In this document: positions 6,278-6,546 of the stretch, piece after piece | Layout: each line of letters opens with the position of its first letter | Numbering within the stretch: position 1 is the stretch's first letter | Assembly: GCA_029881855.1 (NCBI GenBank) | Contig: JAOULU010000101.1 | Coordinates: forward strand, 1-6,546 | From: Nitrosomonas sp. | GTDB taxonomy: Bacteria; Pseudomonadota; Gammaproteobacteria; Burkholderiales; Nitrosomonadaceae | Length of the DNA stretch: 6,546 nucleotides | Direction of reading: 5' to 3' | Position numbers and translations under genes: made by a program | The notes under the pieces: model-generated | What the model was told of the DNA's origin: nothing | Database searches by the model: none | What the model saw: the letters and a program-made list of their open reading frames with translations, nothing else

Positions 6278-6546
6278 ATGAAAACAACAAAAGTTCTGGT
6301 TGCAGGTGCAAATGGATTAAATGGTCGCGCTTTTCTGGCTAAACTTTCTGAAGCAGGCATACCTGCCCGAGCAATGGTCCGAAACACAGAACATGCAACA
6401 AGCCTGGCGAATGAAACGACCGAAATTATACAAGCAGATCTATCAAACCCTGATTCTCTAAAAACAGCATTAGATGGAATAGAATGTGCCTACATTGTGA
6501 CCGCTATTCAACCAGATTGCGTGCAATTATTCAGTAATTTTTTCAC
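6278..6546 (+). CDS. NmrA-like NAD(P)-binding protein, 5' part only
   Basis: The first 89 codons of an open frame that leaves the window. The N-terminus is a Rossmann fold: beta strand KVLVAG, then the dinucleotide loop Gly10-Ala-Asn-Gly13-Leu-Asn-Gly16, a helix, and a second strand ending MVRN with Arg35. A basic residue there in atypical short-chain dehydrogenases and NmrA proteins usually indicates NADP(H). Next comes QADLSNPDSL (52-61) with the conserved Asp54, then the ALDGIECAYIVTA strand. This resembles NmrA/NAD(P)H-quinone-reductase-like (QOR2) proteins and isoflavone-reductase-like enzymes. The catalytic part is beyond the edge, so it could be an enzyme or a redox-sensing binder. The start is ATG 6278 with AAGG at 6266-6269, 19 bases after the lipocalin stop, so it is probably part of the same operon. 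Confidence 0.85.
   Translation, partial: MKTTKVLVAGANGLNGRAFLAKLSEAGIPARAMVRNTEHATSLANETTEIIQADLSNPDSLKTALDGIECAYIVTAIQPDCVQLFSNFF

Overview
The window looks like an AT-rich gammaproteobacterial chromosome segment (roughly 40% GC by eye). It opens with the last ~71 bases of a type A RNase P RNA gene (rnpB). These closely match the 3' end of the E. coli RNA as I recall it, including a GNRA-capped P18 hairpin. All genes seen are on the + strand.

Layout. 1-71: 3' end of rnpB. 72-358: untranslated leader with an A-rich tract, a short dyad and an 11-bp inverted repeat. 359-1207: exported protein of unknown function. 1208-1336: intergenic gap with a strong 11-bp GC-rich stem. 1337-6258: seven close-packed genes encoding an acyl carrier protein, a FadM/4HBT-type hotdog thioesterase, a FabZ/FabA-like hotdog dehydratase homologue, a ketosynthase with an intact Cys-His-His triad, a half-length ketosynthase-like 'chain length factor', an acyl/aryl-AMP ligase and a small lipocalin-like (Lipocalin_5) protein. 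6278-6546: 5' part of an NmrA-like NAD(P)-binding gene that leaves the window.

How they may work together (inference). The AMP ligase would activate a carboxylic acid starter and load it on the ACP. The KS/CLF-like pair would extend it, the FabZ-like protein would dehydrate or bind intermediates, and the FadM-like enzyme would release or edit acyl chains. The lipocalin and NmrA-like proteins would bind or tailor the product. The parts list resembles a discrete type II fatty-acid/polyketide system of the aryl polyene or polyene kind. It is unusually small, and no ketoreductase, acyltransferase, aromatic ammonia-lyase, transporter or regulator is seen in the window. Two proteins have changed active sites: the dehydratase homologue has Gln where the catalytic Glu/Asp is expected, and the half-size KS partner appears to have Gln at the Cys position. 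The product cannot be named from this sequence.
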